Source: Nocardioides sp. R-C-SC26 (GTDB taxonomy: Bacteria; Actinomycetota; Actinomycetes; Propionibacteriales; Nocardioidaceae). From it: 63,681 bases of DNA. The stretch is from the NCBI RefSeq assembly GCF_021246465.1, contig NZ_JAHRHK010000013.1:28363-92043 (forward strand). Reading direction: 5' to 3'. Each line of letters opens with the position of its first letter. The first letter of the stretch is position 1. A program made the translations under genes and the position numbers. This document shows positions 8,974-17,994 of this stretch, piece by piece. Below the pieces are notes generated by a model, which searched no databases, was not told the DNA's origin, and saw only the letters and a program-made list of their open reading frames with translations.

Positions 8974-10278
8974 TCAGTCGAGCTCGTACCAGGACGGGAG
9001 GGTGTGGGCCATCTTGTAGAGCTCGCGCGGGCTGTAGCTCACCGGTGCCACGCGACGACGAGCATCGAAGTCGCCCTCGTCGAGCGTCTGGGCGGGCGTG
9101 CGCGTGTGGGAGTACGGCGAGGCGTACAGCTTGTCGATCCAGCGCTGGTAGTTGAACACCATGCCGCCGACCTTGCTCATCCGCACCAGCATCTCGTCGG
9201 AGCGGGCCGCGCGGGCGCTCCAGTTCGGCGAACCCGTGATGATCACCTTGCCGCGCCGGTCGCCGTCGAAGTTGCCGGCGATCGCGACGTTCTTCATGTG
9301 CAGGTAGCGCTCGGCCACGCCGTCGAAGTTGGCATCGACCTCGAGACGTCGGATCGGCACCGGTCCACGGCCGCGAGGCGCCTTGAGGATCCGGTTGACG
9401 GACCGGCCCGCCAGCGTGGTGATGATCTTGATGTCGCAGCCCTGCTCCCACAGCGTGCGCACCCGGCGCGCGATGTCGGCGCCGAACTCGTCGAACCAGC
9501 CGGCGATGGCGATCCGGATCCGGGTGCGCTGACGTGGCATGCCCTTCGCCCCGGTGCACCTGACCAGCTTGAGCTCCTCGAGCACCGGGTTACGGCCGTT
9601 GGTCGGGAACAGGTAGGCGCGGTACTTGCCCAGGTCCACGCGCTGGAAGACCTTCTTGGCGGGCTTGTCGGCGGCATATTCGTTGAACATGCCGACGAAG
9701 TAGTTGTACAGCGGGGTGTCGAACGTGGTGACCATGTCGTTCCACTGACGGTTGCCGGCCGGAGCGGTCAGGTTCGAGGAGCCGAACATGCTGATGTGCT
9801 TGGTCGAGCGCACCCTGCTGAAGAGGAACACCTTGGAGTGCATGATCTTGGAGCGGCTGCGGCACGCGCCCTTGCACTTGCGCGCGAAGCTCTCGTCGTT
9901 GCGACGCAGGTTCAGTTGTTTGGCGAGCGCGGTGTAGTTGGCGTTCTCGACGCTCCCGGCCACGATCACCTGCACGTGGACGCCCCGCTTGTCGGCGTTG
10001 ATCAGCGCCTCGCGCGTCGGACCGTCGTCGAAGTTCCACACGGCGATGCGGATGTACTGACCTTTGCCGGTGTTGCGGATGGTCTTGATCACGCGTCGCA
10101 GGATGTTGCGGCTGTCAGCGGAGTAGGGGTCGCTGAAGAGCACGCCACCCGGCGGCGTCCAGCCGCTCGATGCCTGCGCGGCCGCCGCGCCGGGCGCGAC
10201 TCCCTGCGGCGGGACGGTGGCCAGGGTGGCGACGACGGCGAGCACGACGGCTCCGACGGTCAACCGGACAGCACGCAT
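8974..10278 (-). CDS. Secreted phospholipase D-like protein
   Basis: A 434-residue protein with a clear signal peptide (hydrophobic about residues 5-24, likely cleavage after AAAQA). It contains two PLD-type half-sites: MHSKVFLF...FGSSNLT and LHMKNVAIAG...TGSPNWS. Each has the H-x-K pair and the G-S-x-N element, but the Asp of the classical HxKxxxxD motif is not at its usual place in either half. It probably cleaves or transfers a phosphodiester in the envelope or outside the cell. The ATG at 10278 has a GAAGGGA SD. It is third in a likely operon after acyl-CoA dehydrogenase and a sulfotransferase. Confidence 0.85.
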   Translation of the reverse strand: MRAVRLTVGAVVLAVVATLATVPPQGVAPGAAAAQASSGWTPPGGVLFSDPYSADSRNILRRVIKTIRNTGKGQYIRIAVWNFDDGPTREALINADKRGVHVQVIVAGSVENANYTALAKQLNLRRNDESFARKCKGACRSRSKIMHSKVFLFSRVRSTKHISMFGSSNLTAPAGNRQWNDMVTTFDTPLYNYFVGMFNEYAADKPAKKVFQRVDLGKYRAYLFPTNGRNPVLEELKLVRCTGAKGMPRQRTRIRIAIAGWFDEFGADIARRVRTLWEQGCDIKIITTLAGRSVNRILKAPRGRGPVPIRRLEVDANFDGVAERYLHMKNVAIAGNFDGDRRGKVIITGSPNWSARAARSDEMLVRMSKVGGMVFNYQRWIDKLYASPYSHTRTPAQTLDEGDFDARRRVAPVSYSPRELYKMAHTLPSWYELD

Positions 10279-10360
10279 GGAAGTCCCTTCAAGACATAGG
10301 CGAACGGGCAGACCTTACGGCCCCGAGAGGCTGGGCCCCTCATCGCACCCAGCGGGGACC

Positions 10361-11467
10361 CTAACCCGGCGGTGGCTCGGCGAACGGCACCGGGTCGCCG
10401 CCGCCCGCCTCAGCGGCGTGAACGCCTGCGGCCAGTCCCTGACGGGGATTCGTGTCCGCGTACAGCACGACCAGTTCCGCCAGTGCGGCCAGGGCGGAGG
10501 CCGCGACGTCGGCTCCGTCGACCTCGCCCACCCCGACGCCGGGCACGGGACGTGGAACGAGGTCGTCCAGATCGCCGACCACTCCGACACCGGCACGCTC
10601 CACCGCTGCTCGCAGACGCGTGGACTCCTGGTGCATCCACGGCATCGGGTCGACGCGCAGCGGCGACTCGGCCGCGCGTCGCGCCGCGAGCACGGTCTTG
10701 GCCACGACCCGCTTGCGTACGTAGGCCCCGGCGGGGTACGCCCGACCGCGGGCGTCGAGGTTCTCGTTGAGCTGACGCAGCGCCAGGGACGAGGCCAGTC
10801 CCAGCGACTCGTTGCGGCGATCCAGGTCCAGACCCGTCTCGATCGGCACGCCGCAGGCCCCGGCGAACCGCTCTTCGAGCACGCCCGACGGCGAGCCCGC
10901 CGGAGGCACCGTCACCACGGTGACGCCATCCGTGCCGGCGACGGCGCTCCAGTTGCGCACCACCCGAGCGAGCCCCTGGCGCCGCCAGAAGTGGGTGCCC
11001 GCGCCCGCGGAGCCGGCCTGGGAGCCCCGCTCCCCCGGCCTGGCGGCCTCAGCCGCGTCGAGGTACTCCTCCCACGTCCAGGAGTGACCGTTCTGGAGGC
11101 TCTCCTGCCACATCGAGGAGAGCGATCGGGCGAGGTCGCGCGCCGTGATCACCACGCGCAGCTCCGGGTGCCCCAGCTCGGCGAGCAGCCTCTCGATGGC
11201 CGGCCTCGGTGCGGGCCCGAGGAACTCCATCGACACCAGGACCGCGCCGGGATGAGCCAGGATCTGGCCGCGCAGACGCGCCCATCGCGGCCCCGGGCCA
11301 CCCGGAGCGAGGAACTCCCGCACGCCCGCGGCCTGGTCGGCCCAGGTAGGCCCGGGAAAGAGCACGCCGCGCAGCGCGAGAGTGTCGCGCTGCGCGGCGA
11401 GCAATGCCTGCAGGTGGCTGGTGCCGGACTTCATCAGGCCGACGTGCAGCACCAGCTCACGCACCAT
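10361..11467 (-). CDS. Sulfotransferase-like protein 1
   Basis: A 368-residue protein of the sulfotransferase P-loop family. The PAPS 5'-phosphosulfate loop-like motif is LHVGLMKSGTSHLQ near the N-terminus. A second conserved stretch is VVITARDLARSLSSMWQES. Two other genes here (at 16675 and 23263) share the same LHVGLxKxGTSxLQ opening and the RD...WQE pattern, so the three are paralogs. No signal peptide is seen; it should act in the cytosol on an acceptor such as a glycan precursor. It lies 16 bp after the acyl-CoA dehydrogenase stop. Sulfate transfer is inferred from the fold motif only. Confidence 0.8.
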   Translation of the reverse strand: MVRELVLHVGLMKSGTSHLQALLAAQRDTLALRGVLFPGPTWADQAAGVREFLAPGGPGPRWARLRGQILAHPGAVLVSMEFLGPAPRPAIERLLAELGHPELRVVITARDLARSLSSMWQESLQNGHSWTWEEYLDAAEAARPGERGSQAGSAGAGTHFWRRQGLARVVRNWSAVAGTDGVTVVTVPPAGSPSGVLEERFAGACGVPIETGLDLDRRNESLGLASSLALRQLNENLDARGRAYPAGAYVRKRVVAKTVLAARRAAESPLRVDPMPWMHQESTRLRAAVERAGVGVVGDLDDLVPRPVPGVGVGEVDGADVAASALAALAELVVLYADTNPRQGLAAGVHAAEAGGGDPVPFAEPPPG

Positions 11468-11483
11468 CCGGTGGACCCGCCCG

Positions 11484-12683
11484 TCAGCCCTTGAGCGCGT
11501 AGTCCTTGAGCAGCGAGCGGCCGATGATCATCTTCTGGATGTCACTGGTGCCCTCGCCGATCAGCATGAACGCCGCCTCGCGGTAGAGGCGCTCGATCTC
11601 GTACTCCTTGGAGTAGCCGTAGCCGCCGTGGATCCGGAAGGACGCCTCGACCACCTCGTTGCAGTACTCGGAGGCGAGCATCTTGGCCATGCCGGCCTCG
11701 ACGTCCATCCGTCGGCCGGAGTCCTTCAAGCGGGCAGCCTTGACCATCATCGTGTGGGCCGTCTCGACCTTGGTCGCCATCTCGGCAAGGCGGAAGAGCA
11801 CCGCCTGGTGCTCGGCGATCGGCTTGCCGAACGTCTCGCGCTGCTGGGCATAGGCGGCACCGAGCTCGAACGCGCGGTTGGCGATGCCGCAGGCGCGCGC
11901 AGCGACGTTCACCCGACCGACCTCGACGCCGTCCATCATCTGGTAGAAGCCCTTGCCCGGCTCACCCCCGAGGATCTGCTCTGCCGAGATCTGGTGGTTG
12001 TCGAACACCGCCTCCGTGGTGTCGACGCCCTTGTAACCCATCTTGTCGATCTTGCCGGGGATGGTGAGGCCGGGCGCGGTCTCACCGAAGCCGGCCTCCT
12101 TCTCCACCAGGAACGTCGTCATGTTCTTGTAGACCGAGTCGGCACCCTCGTCGGTCTTGACCAGGACGGCGACCAGCGTCGAGGAACCGCCGTTGGTCAG
12201 CCACATCTTCTGGCCGTTGATCGTGTAGCCGCCGTCGTCGTTCTTGGTGGCCTTGGTCTTGATGGCGCTCACGTCGGAACCCAGACCGGGCTCGGACATC
12301 GAGAACGCACCGCGCACCTCGCCGGTGGCCATCCGCGGCAGGTAGGTGCGCTTCTGCTCCTCGGTGCCGTGCTGCATCAGCATGTAGGCGACGATGAAGT
12401 GGGTGTTGATCACGCCGGAGACGCTCATCCAGCCGCGCGCGATCTCCTCCACGCACAGGGCGTAGGTCAACAGGGACTCCCCGAGGCCGTCGTACTCCTC
12501 GGGGATCATCAGACCGAAGATCCCGAGCTCCTTGAGGCCGTCGACGATCTCCTGCGGGTACTCGTCCGCGTGCTCGAGCTCGGTGGCGACCGGGATGATC
12601 CGCTCCTCGACGAAGGTACGGACAGCCTTGAGGATCTCGGTCTGGTCCTCGGTCAGTCCGTCGGTCTGGCACAGGCGGCCCAT
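11484..12683 (-). CDS. Acyl-CoA dehydrogenase
   Basis: A 399-residue FAD-dependent acyl-CoA dehydrogenase, the normal length. FAD-contact motifs FSMSEPGLGSDVS and MWLTNGG are present. Glu377 in GEGTSDIQ is at the position of the catalytic base of medium/short-chain enzymes. It would oxidise an acyl-CoA to the enoyl-CoA, passing electrons to ETF. It is too short for the usual methylsuccinyl-CoA dehydrogenase (about 550 residues), so a direct link to the nearby mch is not proven. The ATG at 12683 has an AAGGAG SD. A TACC-N4-GGTA palindrome overlaps its likely -10. Confidence 0.93.
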   Translation of the reverse strand: MGRLCQTDGLTEDQTEILKAVRTFVEERIIPVATELEHADEYPQEIVDGLKELGIFGLMIPEEYDGLGESLLTYALCVEEIARGWMSVSGVINTHFIVAYMLMQHGTEEQKRTYLPRMATGEVRGAFSMSEPGLGSDVSAIKTKATKNDDGGYTINGQKMWLTNGGSSTLVAVLVKTDEGADSVYKNMTTFLVEKEAGFGETAPGLTIPGKIDKMGYKGVDTTEAVFDNHQISAEQILGGEPGKGFYQMMDGVEVGRVNVAARACGIANRAFELGAAYAQQRETFGKPIAEHQAVLFRLAEMATKVETAHTMMVKAARLKDSGRRMDVEAGMAKMLASEYCNEVVEASFRIHGGYGYSKEYEIERLYREAAFMLIGEGTSDIQKMIIGRSLLKDYALKG

Positions 12684-12748
12684 GGGCTAGCTCCTTGTTG
12701 GCGAGATGTCGGCACGATGCGGCGAGCGGGCGGCCCGCGATCACAGCA

Positions 12749-12764
12749 ATGTTACCCACCGGTA
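12749..12764 (-). promoter_or_regulatory. Promoter with operator-like TACC-CACC-GGTA palindrome
   Basis: On the minus strand TAACAT (12754-12749) is a likely -10 for the acyl-CoA dehydrogenase operon, leaving a leader of about 60 nt. It overlaps the inverted repeat TACC-CACC-GGTA at 12753-12764. The overlap fits a repressor site, and TetR-family regulators of acyl-CoA genes use operators of this kind. The regulator is not in the window. Confidence 0.4.
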
Positions 12765-12927
12765 GCACCGCCTGTCGCGCGGTCGACACGACGTCGGCCG
12801 TCCGAAGGACATGATCTACGCCACCCTGCTCTCCGCGCCACCGCCCCCCGACGGCCGCAGCGGGCGCGTGCCCGGGGCGCGGTCAGCCTCGGCAGGGCGG
12901 GCAGGACACGCGCAGCCCCGGAACCTC

Positions 12928-12933
12928 TACAGT
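12928..12933 (+). promoter_or_regulatory. -10 box TACAGT, leaderless start of GT2
   Basis: TACAGT ends 6 nt before GTG 12940. This favours the GTG over the in-frame ATG at 12811 and agrees with where the glycosyltransferase homology begins. Confidence 0.5.
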
Positions 12934-12939
12934 GCGCGT

Positions 12940-13710
12940 GTGTCCGCCCACGTTCTCGTCATCGTTCCGGCATGGAACGAGCAGGACGCGCTCCCCGGAA
13001 CGATCGCCGACATCCGTGAGGTGCGTCCCGACGTCGACCTCCTCGTCGTCGACGACGGCTCGAGCGATCGCACGGCCGCCGTCGCGCGCGCAGCCGGTGC
13101 CGAGGTCTGCCGCCTCCCCTTCAACCTCGGCGTCGGGGGCGCGATGCGGGCGGGGTACCGGTACGCGCTGGCGCGGGGCTACGACGTCGCGGTGCAGATC
13201 GACGCCGACGGCCAGCACGACCCGCGCTACCTGGCCGCTCTCGAAGCGGCGCTGCGCCGGCCCGGCGGTACGGGTGGGGCCGACCTGGTCATCGGGGCGC
13301 GATTCGCCGGCGAAGGCGAGCCCTACCGGGTCAGCCTGGCTCGCGGGTTGGCGATGCGTGTCCTGGCCCGCACCCTCTCGCGGATGGCGAGGACGCGTCT
13401 GACCGACGTGACGAGCGGGTTCCGGGTCGCCACCCGCCGCGCCCTCGCGCTCTTCGCGGCCCACTACCCCGCCGAGTATCTCGGCGACACCGTGGAGTCC
13501 ACGGTGATCGCGATCCGGGCCGGTTGCGAAGTCGCCCAGGTGCCGGTGCAGATGCGCTCGCGGCAGGCCGGGACGGCGAGCCAGACACCCGTCAAGGCCG
13601 CGCTGTACCTCGCGCGCGCCGTCGTCGCGCTGACGCTGGCGCTGGTGCGCCGCTGGCCCGCCGTCGACCTCGATGACACCCCCACGGCTCTCCCGGGGAG
13701 TCGGTCGTGA
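12940..13710 (+). CDS. GT2 glycosyltransferase, polyprenyl-phosphate type
   Basis: A 256-residue GT-A glycosyltransferase of the DPM1/polyprenyl-phosphate glycosyltransferase group. IVPAWNEQDALPGTI opens the fold, DDGSSDRT binds the nucleotide, and DADGQHD carries the metal-binding DxD. The fold ends around EVAQVPVQMRSR. The C-terminus has only a weak hydrophobic stretch, so membrane contact is probably provided by the DUF2304 protein, whose GTG overlaps this stop by 4 bp. It would load a sugar from a nucleotide donor onto a lipid carrier. The GTG start is supported by the leaderless -10 box. Confidence 0.88.
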   Translation: MSAHVLVIVPAWNEQDALPGTIADIREVRPDVDLLVVDDGSSDRTAAVARAAGAEVCRLPFNLGVGGAMRAGYRYALARGYDVAVQIDADGQHDPRYLAALEAALRRPGGTGGADLVIGARFAGEGEPYRVSLARGLAMRVLARTLSRMARTRLTDVTSGFRVATRRALALFAAHYPAEYLGDTVESTVIAIRAGCEVAQVPVQMRSRQAGTASQTPVKAALYLARAVVALTLALVRRWPAVDLDDTPTALPGSRS

Positions 13711-14099
13711 AGTCGACACTCATCCTCGGCATCGCCGGATCGGCGACCGTCATCGTCGCCCTCTTCGAGATGATGCGGCGCCATCGACTGCGCGAGAAGT
13801 ACGCGGTGCTGTGGTTCATGGTCGCTCTCGGCGTGCTCGCCCTGGCGATCTTCCCCGGGCTGCTCACCGGTGTCGCGGACATCGCGGGCGTCGAGGTTCC
13901 GGTCAACCTGCTGTTCTTCCTCGCCAGCCTGGTGCTGCTGATGCTCACCCTCCAGCACAGCTACGAGCTGGGACGTCTGGAGGAGAAGACCCGGGTGCTG
14001 GCCGAGGAGATCGCCTTGCTGCGTCTGGATCTGGAACGGCGCACGGTCGAGCCAGAGCGGCGGCCGCGACCCGACGTCGAGCCCCCGTCGAACCCCTGA
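13707..14099 (+). CDS. DUF2304 membrane protein
   Basis: A 130-residue protein with three hydrophobic segments (about 3-20, 33-54 and 66-84) and a charged C-terminal coiled-coil-like tail (YELGRLEEKTRVLAEEIALL). It matches the DUF2304 pattern, which is found next to DPM1-type GT2 genes. The GTGA overlap with the upstream gene indicates translational coupling. It probably anchors or assists the glycosyltransferase at the membrane. Confidence 0.85.
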   Translation: MKSTLILGIAGSATVIVALFEMMRRHRLREKYAVLWFMVALGVLALAIFPGLLTGVADIAGVEVPVNLLFFLASLVLLMLTLQHSYELGRLEEKTRVLAEEIALLRLDLERRTVEPERRPRPDVEPPSNP

Positions 14100-14129
14100 T
14101 CCCGACCCACCCGCAGCGTGCTCGACCGG

Positions 14130-16076
14130 TCAGCCCAGGTCCGGCGCGCGGTGCTCCCCGAAGAGGACATCGGCCGAGACCAGCGGGTGGTCGCTGATCG
14201 AGCCGAGGAAGCCGCGGTCGATGTACTGGCTGAGGAACTGCACACCCAAGGTGCCGAAGATCCAGTCCACCGGACCGTGGCGCGGCACCGAGCACGCCGG
14301 GCCGACGCTGCCGCCGGCAGAGGAGGCCAGGAGCCCACCGGCCGTGAGGCCGCAGAAGGCGGTGTCGCGCTCGTTGAAGTCGCCGGCCAGGATGACCGGG
14401 ATGTCCGGGTAGGTGTCGAGGTGCTGGGCGATCCAGTCGAGCTCGATGCCGCGCGCCAACTCGCGCGCACCCTGCTGATTGCCGGCGCGAGCGGTCGAGG
14501 CCGGATTGTGGATACCGATGACTCCGACGATCGCACCGGTGGTCAGGTGCTGCAGGTAGACCACCGGCATGTGCAGCCGGGTCGACCACGGCACGGTGAA
14601 CTCATCGCTGGCGATCAACTTCCAGGTGTCGACGCGCCAGGCGACGGCGTTGCCGTTGGAGTTCCCGTCGCGGAAGACGTTGTTCGGGGTCGCGCGGTGC
14701 AGGCCCCAGTCGCCGTCGGCGAGGACGACACTGGCCTGAGGGCTCTCGAACTCGTTGAGGACGACGATCGAGACTCCGGCCGCCTCCAACCTCGCCAGCC
14801 CGTTGGCCACGCGGGTGGTGCCGGGCGCCCATCCGCGCTTGCTGCCACCGGGCACGGTCAGATGGTGGCCGAGCACGTTGTAGGAGGCGACCCGGAACCG
14901 AGTCTCTGGAACCATCGGACGTTCGGGCTCCGGGGTGGGCAGCTGCGACGTCAGCCAGCGCAGCGGGTCCACCATGACGAGCGCACCGTCCACGCGCGTG
15001 CGCACGGCGAGGCCCAGCGCGCACTGGTCGACGTCGCCCAGGTCGCCGACCTCCGCGAGCTGCTGGCCCACCAGCACGGTGGCACCGTTCGCGACCGTCG
15101 GGTTCTGCACGTGGGCGTAGTCGATGACGACGTCGCCGGAACCGTTGCGCACCCGGATGAGCCAGGGGCCTGCGGCAAGGTCGTCGTGGATCACCTCGAC
15201 CGTGCCTGCCGCCGCGGCGAGCACCGGGGTGCCGCACGAGGCCACGAAGCGTGTCTCCTGACCGTCGGGCACCACGATCTCGGCTGGACGCCGCGCTGCC
15301 GTGGCGCCCCGCTCGGCACCGCCGCGACCCCGGCCGGGGCCTGCGGCCTTCCCTGCACCCTTGCCGGAGGTGGTCGCGGTGGCCGATGGCTCCGGCGTCG
15401 CGCCGGGGGCGCTGCCGGCCTGCTCGACCTCGTAGGAGGAGCCGGCCGGGAGCGGCAGGGCGCTGGTGTCCGCCGCCGAGGCTCGGCACGCCTTCGGTGC
15501 GCGACCACCCACCGAGACCACGCGCTCTGCGGAGCCGTCCAACTGCTGCGCGAAGGAGCCGAGCAGGTTGACTGCGCGCTGCCAGTGCGGTTCATAGGCG
15601 AACGGGTCGGGCGTGCGGAGCACACGATGGATCACGATCGTGGGCGGCAGGGTGCGCCAGCGGTCGAGCTTGGCCAGCCGCTTGAGGAAATCGCGGCCCT
15701 GGGCGGCACCGGCGATCTCGCCGCTGAGGACGGCGGTGACGGCCAGCGCCTGCGCACGAGCGACCATGCCGCGCTCGTAGGCGATCCGGGCGACCGCCCG
15801 AGCCTTCTTCTCCACCCCCGAGTCACGGCCGCGTCGCGGTCGCTCGGCGATCCGGAGGCCGGGGGCCAGCGCCGGGCTGGCGCACGCCGTGAGCTTGGCG
15901 TCGACGGGGCTTACGCGCTCGGGCTTGCCGCGTCCGTCGCGGGCCGTCGCGTCGGTTGTCAGCGCGGCGGCCAGGAGGCAGGCGAGCACCACCATCGTCA
16001 ACGCGACGACGGTCGCCCGCAGTGCTGGAGCGCCGGGGCGCGGGACCGCGAGTGGATCCCGGGAGATCTCGCTCAT
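14130..16076 (-). CDS. Secreted EEP-domain phosphodiesterase fused to relic wall-hydrolase domains
   Basis: A 648-residue protein with an N-terminal signal/anchor segment (hydrophobic about residues 20-39). Residues about 80-190 resemble the helical lysozyme-like module of actinobacterial M23 proteins (ARIAYERGM...WRTLPPTIVIHRV) but lack its usual ESGLRNL/GLFQQRPSQGWG signatures. A Ser/Ala/Gly linker and an M23/LytM-like strand region follow (GTPVLAAAAGTVEVI, DYAHVQNPTV), with CALGLAV where active enzymes have HLHFEV. The C-terminal half is an endonuclease/exonuclease/phosphatase fold with intact residues: RVASYNVLG, LNEFES, GIHNPAS, AGDFNERDT and SDHPLVSADV. Only the EEP domain is likely catalytic. 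ATG 16076 overlaps the previous stop (ATGA). Confidence 0.82.
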   Translation of the reverse strand: MSEISRDPLAVPRPGAPALRATVVALTMVVLACLLAAALTTDATARDGRGKPERVSPVDAKLTACASPALAPGLRIAERPRRGRDSGVEKKARAVARIAYERGMVARAQALAVTAVLSGEIAGAAQGRDFLKRLAKLDRWRTLPPTIVIHRVLRTPDPFAYEPHWQRAVNLLGSFAQQLDGSAERVVSVGGRAPKACRASAADTSALPLPAGSSYEVEQAGSAPGATPEPSATATTSGKGAGKAAGPGRGRGGAERGATAARRPAEIVVPDGQETRFVASCGTPVLAAAAGTVEVIHDDLAAGPWLIRVRNGSGDVVIDYAHVQNPTVANGATVLVGQQLAEVGDLGDVDQCALGLAVRTRVDGALVMVDPLRWLTSQLPTPEPERPMVPETRFRVASYNVLGHHLTVPGGSKRGWAPGTTRVANGLARLEAAGVSIVVLNEFESPQASVVLADGDWGLHRATPNNVFRDGNSNGNAVAWRVDTWKLIASDEFTVPWSTRLHMPVVYLQHLTTGAIVGVIGIHNPASTARAGNQQGARELARGIELDWIAQHLDTYPDIPVILAGDFNERDTAFCGLTAGGLLASSAGGSVGPACSVPRHGPVDWIFGTLGVQFLSQYIDRGFLGSISDHPLVSADVLFGEHRAPDLG

Positions 16077-16678
16077 CCGAACATCGACTCCCGCCCCGGG
16101 AAGACGACGCGGTTGGCCAGCCACTCACCGGCGCTGGACTTCCAGGACAGGTCGACGCCGTACCGGCCCGCGGAGGTCTCGAAGTAGACCGTCGCGGTCG
16201 TCCCGGCGGCACTCATCCGGACGTCGGAGGTGGCGAGGTCACCGAGCACCGGCACCTTCTGGGGATCGGTGTAGGCGTAGGCCTGCCGTCCACCCGGCGT
16301 CAGCATCGGGCTCAGAGCGTCCCACCAGTCGCGGTAGCCGCGTGCCGGTTGCGACCAAGCGCCGAGCACGCGCGTGGCGGCGTCGACGGCGAGCTCCTCC
16401 GAACCGCGCGAGCCGGCGTTCACCACCGTCTCGCGCTGGCGCCCGGAGTCGCCGCCGACCGACGTCGCGACCAGGACGACACCGACCAGCATCAGCACGA
16501 CGACAAGTGCGATCGCGGTGGTGTCGGCCCCCAGCGTGACGATGCGCGGTCGATGCTCCTTGCGCAGCTTCCGGGTGCCACCGGTTCCGCGGGTACCAGC
16601 GCGTGGAAGCGGCGCCCGCGTGCCCGCCTCGGCCGGCGTCCTCGCCGACCGCTTCGGCGCGGCCCGTCGTCCGCTCAC
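16073..16678 (-). CDS. Small membrane-anchored protein, NTF2-like periplasmic domain
   Basis: A 201-residue protein: a 45-residue basic cytoplasmic region, one membrane segment (TAIALVVVLMLVGVVLVATS), and an extracellular domain of about 125 residues. The order of helices and strands (LAVDAATRVLGAW...YRDWWDALSPMLTPGG...VYFETSAGRYGVDLSW) suggests an NTF2-like fold as in conjugation/TcpC and Mce-associated proteins. I do not recognise a specific function. GTG 16678 overlaps the upstream sulfotransferase stop, and its own stop overlaps the EEP start, so the three are translationally coupled. Confidence 0.75.
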   Translation of the reverse strand: MSGRRAAPKRSARTPAEAGTRAPLPRAGTRGTGGTRKLRKEHRPRIVTLGADTTAIALVVVLMLVGVVLVATSVGGDSGRQRETVVNAGSRGSEELAVDAATRVLGAWSQPARGYRDWWDALSPMLTPGGRQAYAYTDPQKVPVLGDLATSDVRMSAAGTTATVYFETSAGRYGVDLSWKSSAGEWLANRVVFPGRESMFG

Positions 16679-17829
16679 GAGACCCTCCCGGCGCGGGTGC
16701 CACGCTCGCCTCGGAGCCGACGCATCGCGCCCACCTGGCGCGGCACGGCCGCGGAGGCGCCGCCGCGCGCGACGGCCAGCTCGGCACGCAGCCGCTCGAT
16801 CTCCACCAGCAGTTCGGCGCTGGCGTCGAGTGCCACCTCGAGCATGTCGTCGGTGGAGACGGACCCGCGCTCGGCGCGGGCCTGTGCGTCCGGTCGCAGG
16901 GGCAGGAGCTCGGTGAGGTCGCCCGCCACGGGGTGACCCGCCGCCTCGATCGTCTCGACCCAGGCCGTGGCCAGGGCCATCACGTCGTCGTGGCGCCCCG
17001 GCGGCAGGGTGACCTTCGTGCCGGCCTGGCCGCGCAGGATCGTGCCCGCGTAGAGCCGCTTGACGAGGTCTCCGTAGGCGCGTTCGTTGCCGCGGCGCAC
17101 GAATCGACGGTTGACCCGGCGCAGCACCTCGGTCTGGGCCCAGCCCAGCGACGAGTTCACCTCGCTGTCGGGGATCACCACGGGGGCGTCCGCGACACCG
17201 AGCACCCGAGCGAAGCGCAGCCACAGCTCGTCTCGCGGCGCGCCCGATCGCGGGTTGACGACCACGGAGACGCGTTCGGGGCCCAGCACCGCCGACCACC
17301 GGTGCAGGACTCGCACCGGGTCCTGGGCGTTCCAGAACCGCTCGCGGGCGTCCGCGCGACCGGGACCCTGCGGATCCTCGTCCAGCACCGAGTCCAAGAA
17401 CTTGGGGAAGGAGTGGCGACGGCCGTGCTTGATGCCCTCCTGCCACTCGGCAGGGATCTGCCGGGCAGGGTCGCGCACGGTCACCACCACCTCGACGTCC
17501 ACGCCGGGTAGATCGTCCAGGATCGCCTCGATCTGACCCAGGTCGGCCAGGCAGAGCGTCTCGCTGCTGATCAGGGTGGTCGTGCGGTGGGAGACGACTT
17601 CGCGGGCCAGACGCTCCCAGGCGCGCTGTCCGGCGTCGGGGTCACGCCCCCAGGACGACGAGCGACCGGTGACGGCGAGGACGGCTTGGAAGACCTCCTC
17701 CTTGCCGAGCGTGGGCTGACGCACTCCGTGCTCGGCCAGGAGGTCCGCGTTGTCGCGGCACAGGTTCTGCAGGAACGAGGTGCCGGTCTTGGGCAGACCG
17801 ACGTGCAGCACCGCACGTGGTGCGCTCAC
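16675..17829 (-). CDS. Sulfotransferase-like protein 2
   Basis: A 384-residue paralog of the genes at 10361 and 23263. VLHVGLPKTGTSFLQ is at the N-terminus and VVVTVRDPARQIPAEWQEG in the middle, with a C-terminal helix and short coiled coil (SAELLVEIERLRAELAV). GTG 17829 is chosen because it places the P-loop at the same distance from the start as in the paralogs; an earlier start at 17883 is possible. It overlaps the next gene by GTGA. It is the second gene of a DUF6077-sulfotransferase-membrane protein-EEP operon. Confidence 0.8.
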   Translation of the reverse strand: MSAPRAVLHVGLPKTGTSFLQNLCRDNADLLAEHGVRQPTLGKEEVFQAVLAVTGRSSSWGRDPDAGQRAWERLAREVVSHRTTTLISSETLCLADLGQIEAILDDLPGVDVEVVVTVRDPARQIPAEWQEGIKHGRRHSFPKFLDSVLDEDPQGPGRADARERFWNAQDPVRVLHRWSAVLGPERVSVVVNPRSGAPRDELWLRFARVLGVADAPVVIPDSEVNSSLGWAQTEVLRRVNRRFVRRGNERAYGDLVKRLYAGTILRGQAGTKVTLPPGRHDDVMALATAWVETIEAAGHPVAGDLTELLPLRPDAQARAERGSVSTDDMLEVALDASAELLVEIERLRAELAVARGGASAAVPRQVGAMRRLRGERGTRAGRVS

Positions 17830-17994
17830 TCGCCTCACTCCACTTCTCGTCCCCCGGCGACACGACGCGACGATCGCGTCCATCCCACGCTGAGCTCGGA
17901 CATCGCGACGTCGTCCGGGCCCGCCGTCATGGTACCGGTCAGGTCGCGTCCCCGAGGGGCCTCGACGAACCTCGTCGGCACGGCCGGTGCGGTC

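Noticed and set aside
11484..12683. Methylsuccinyl-CoA dehydrogenase partner for Mch
   Set aside because: The enzyme has 399 residues, not the ~550 of known Mcd, and is separated from mch by two genes and a terminator.
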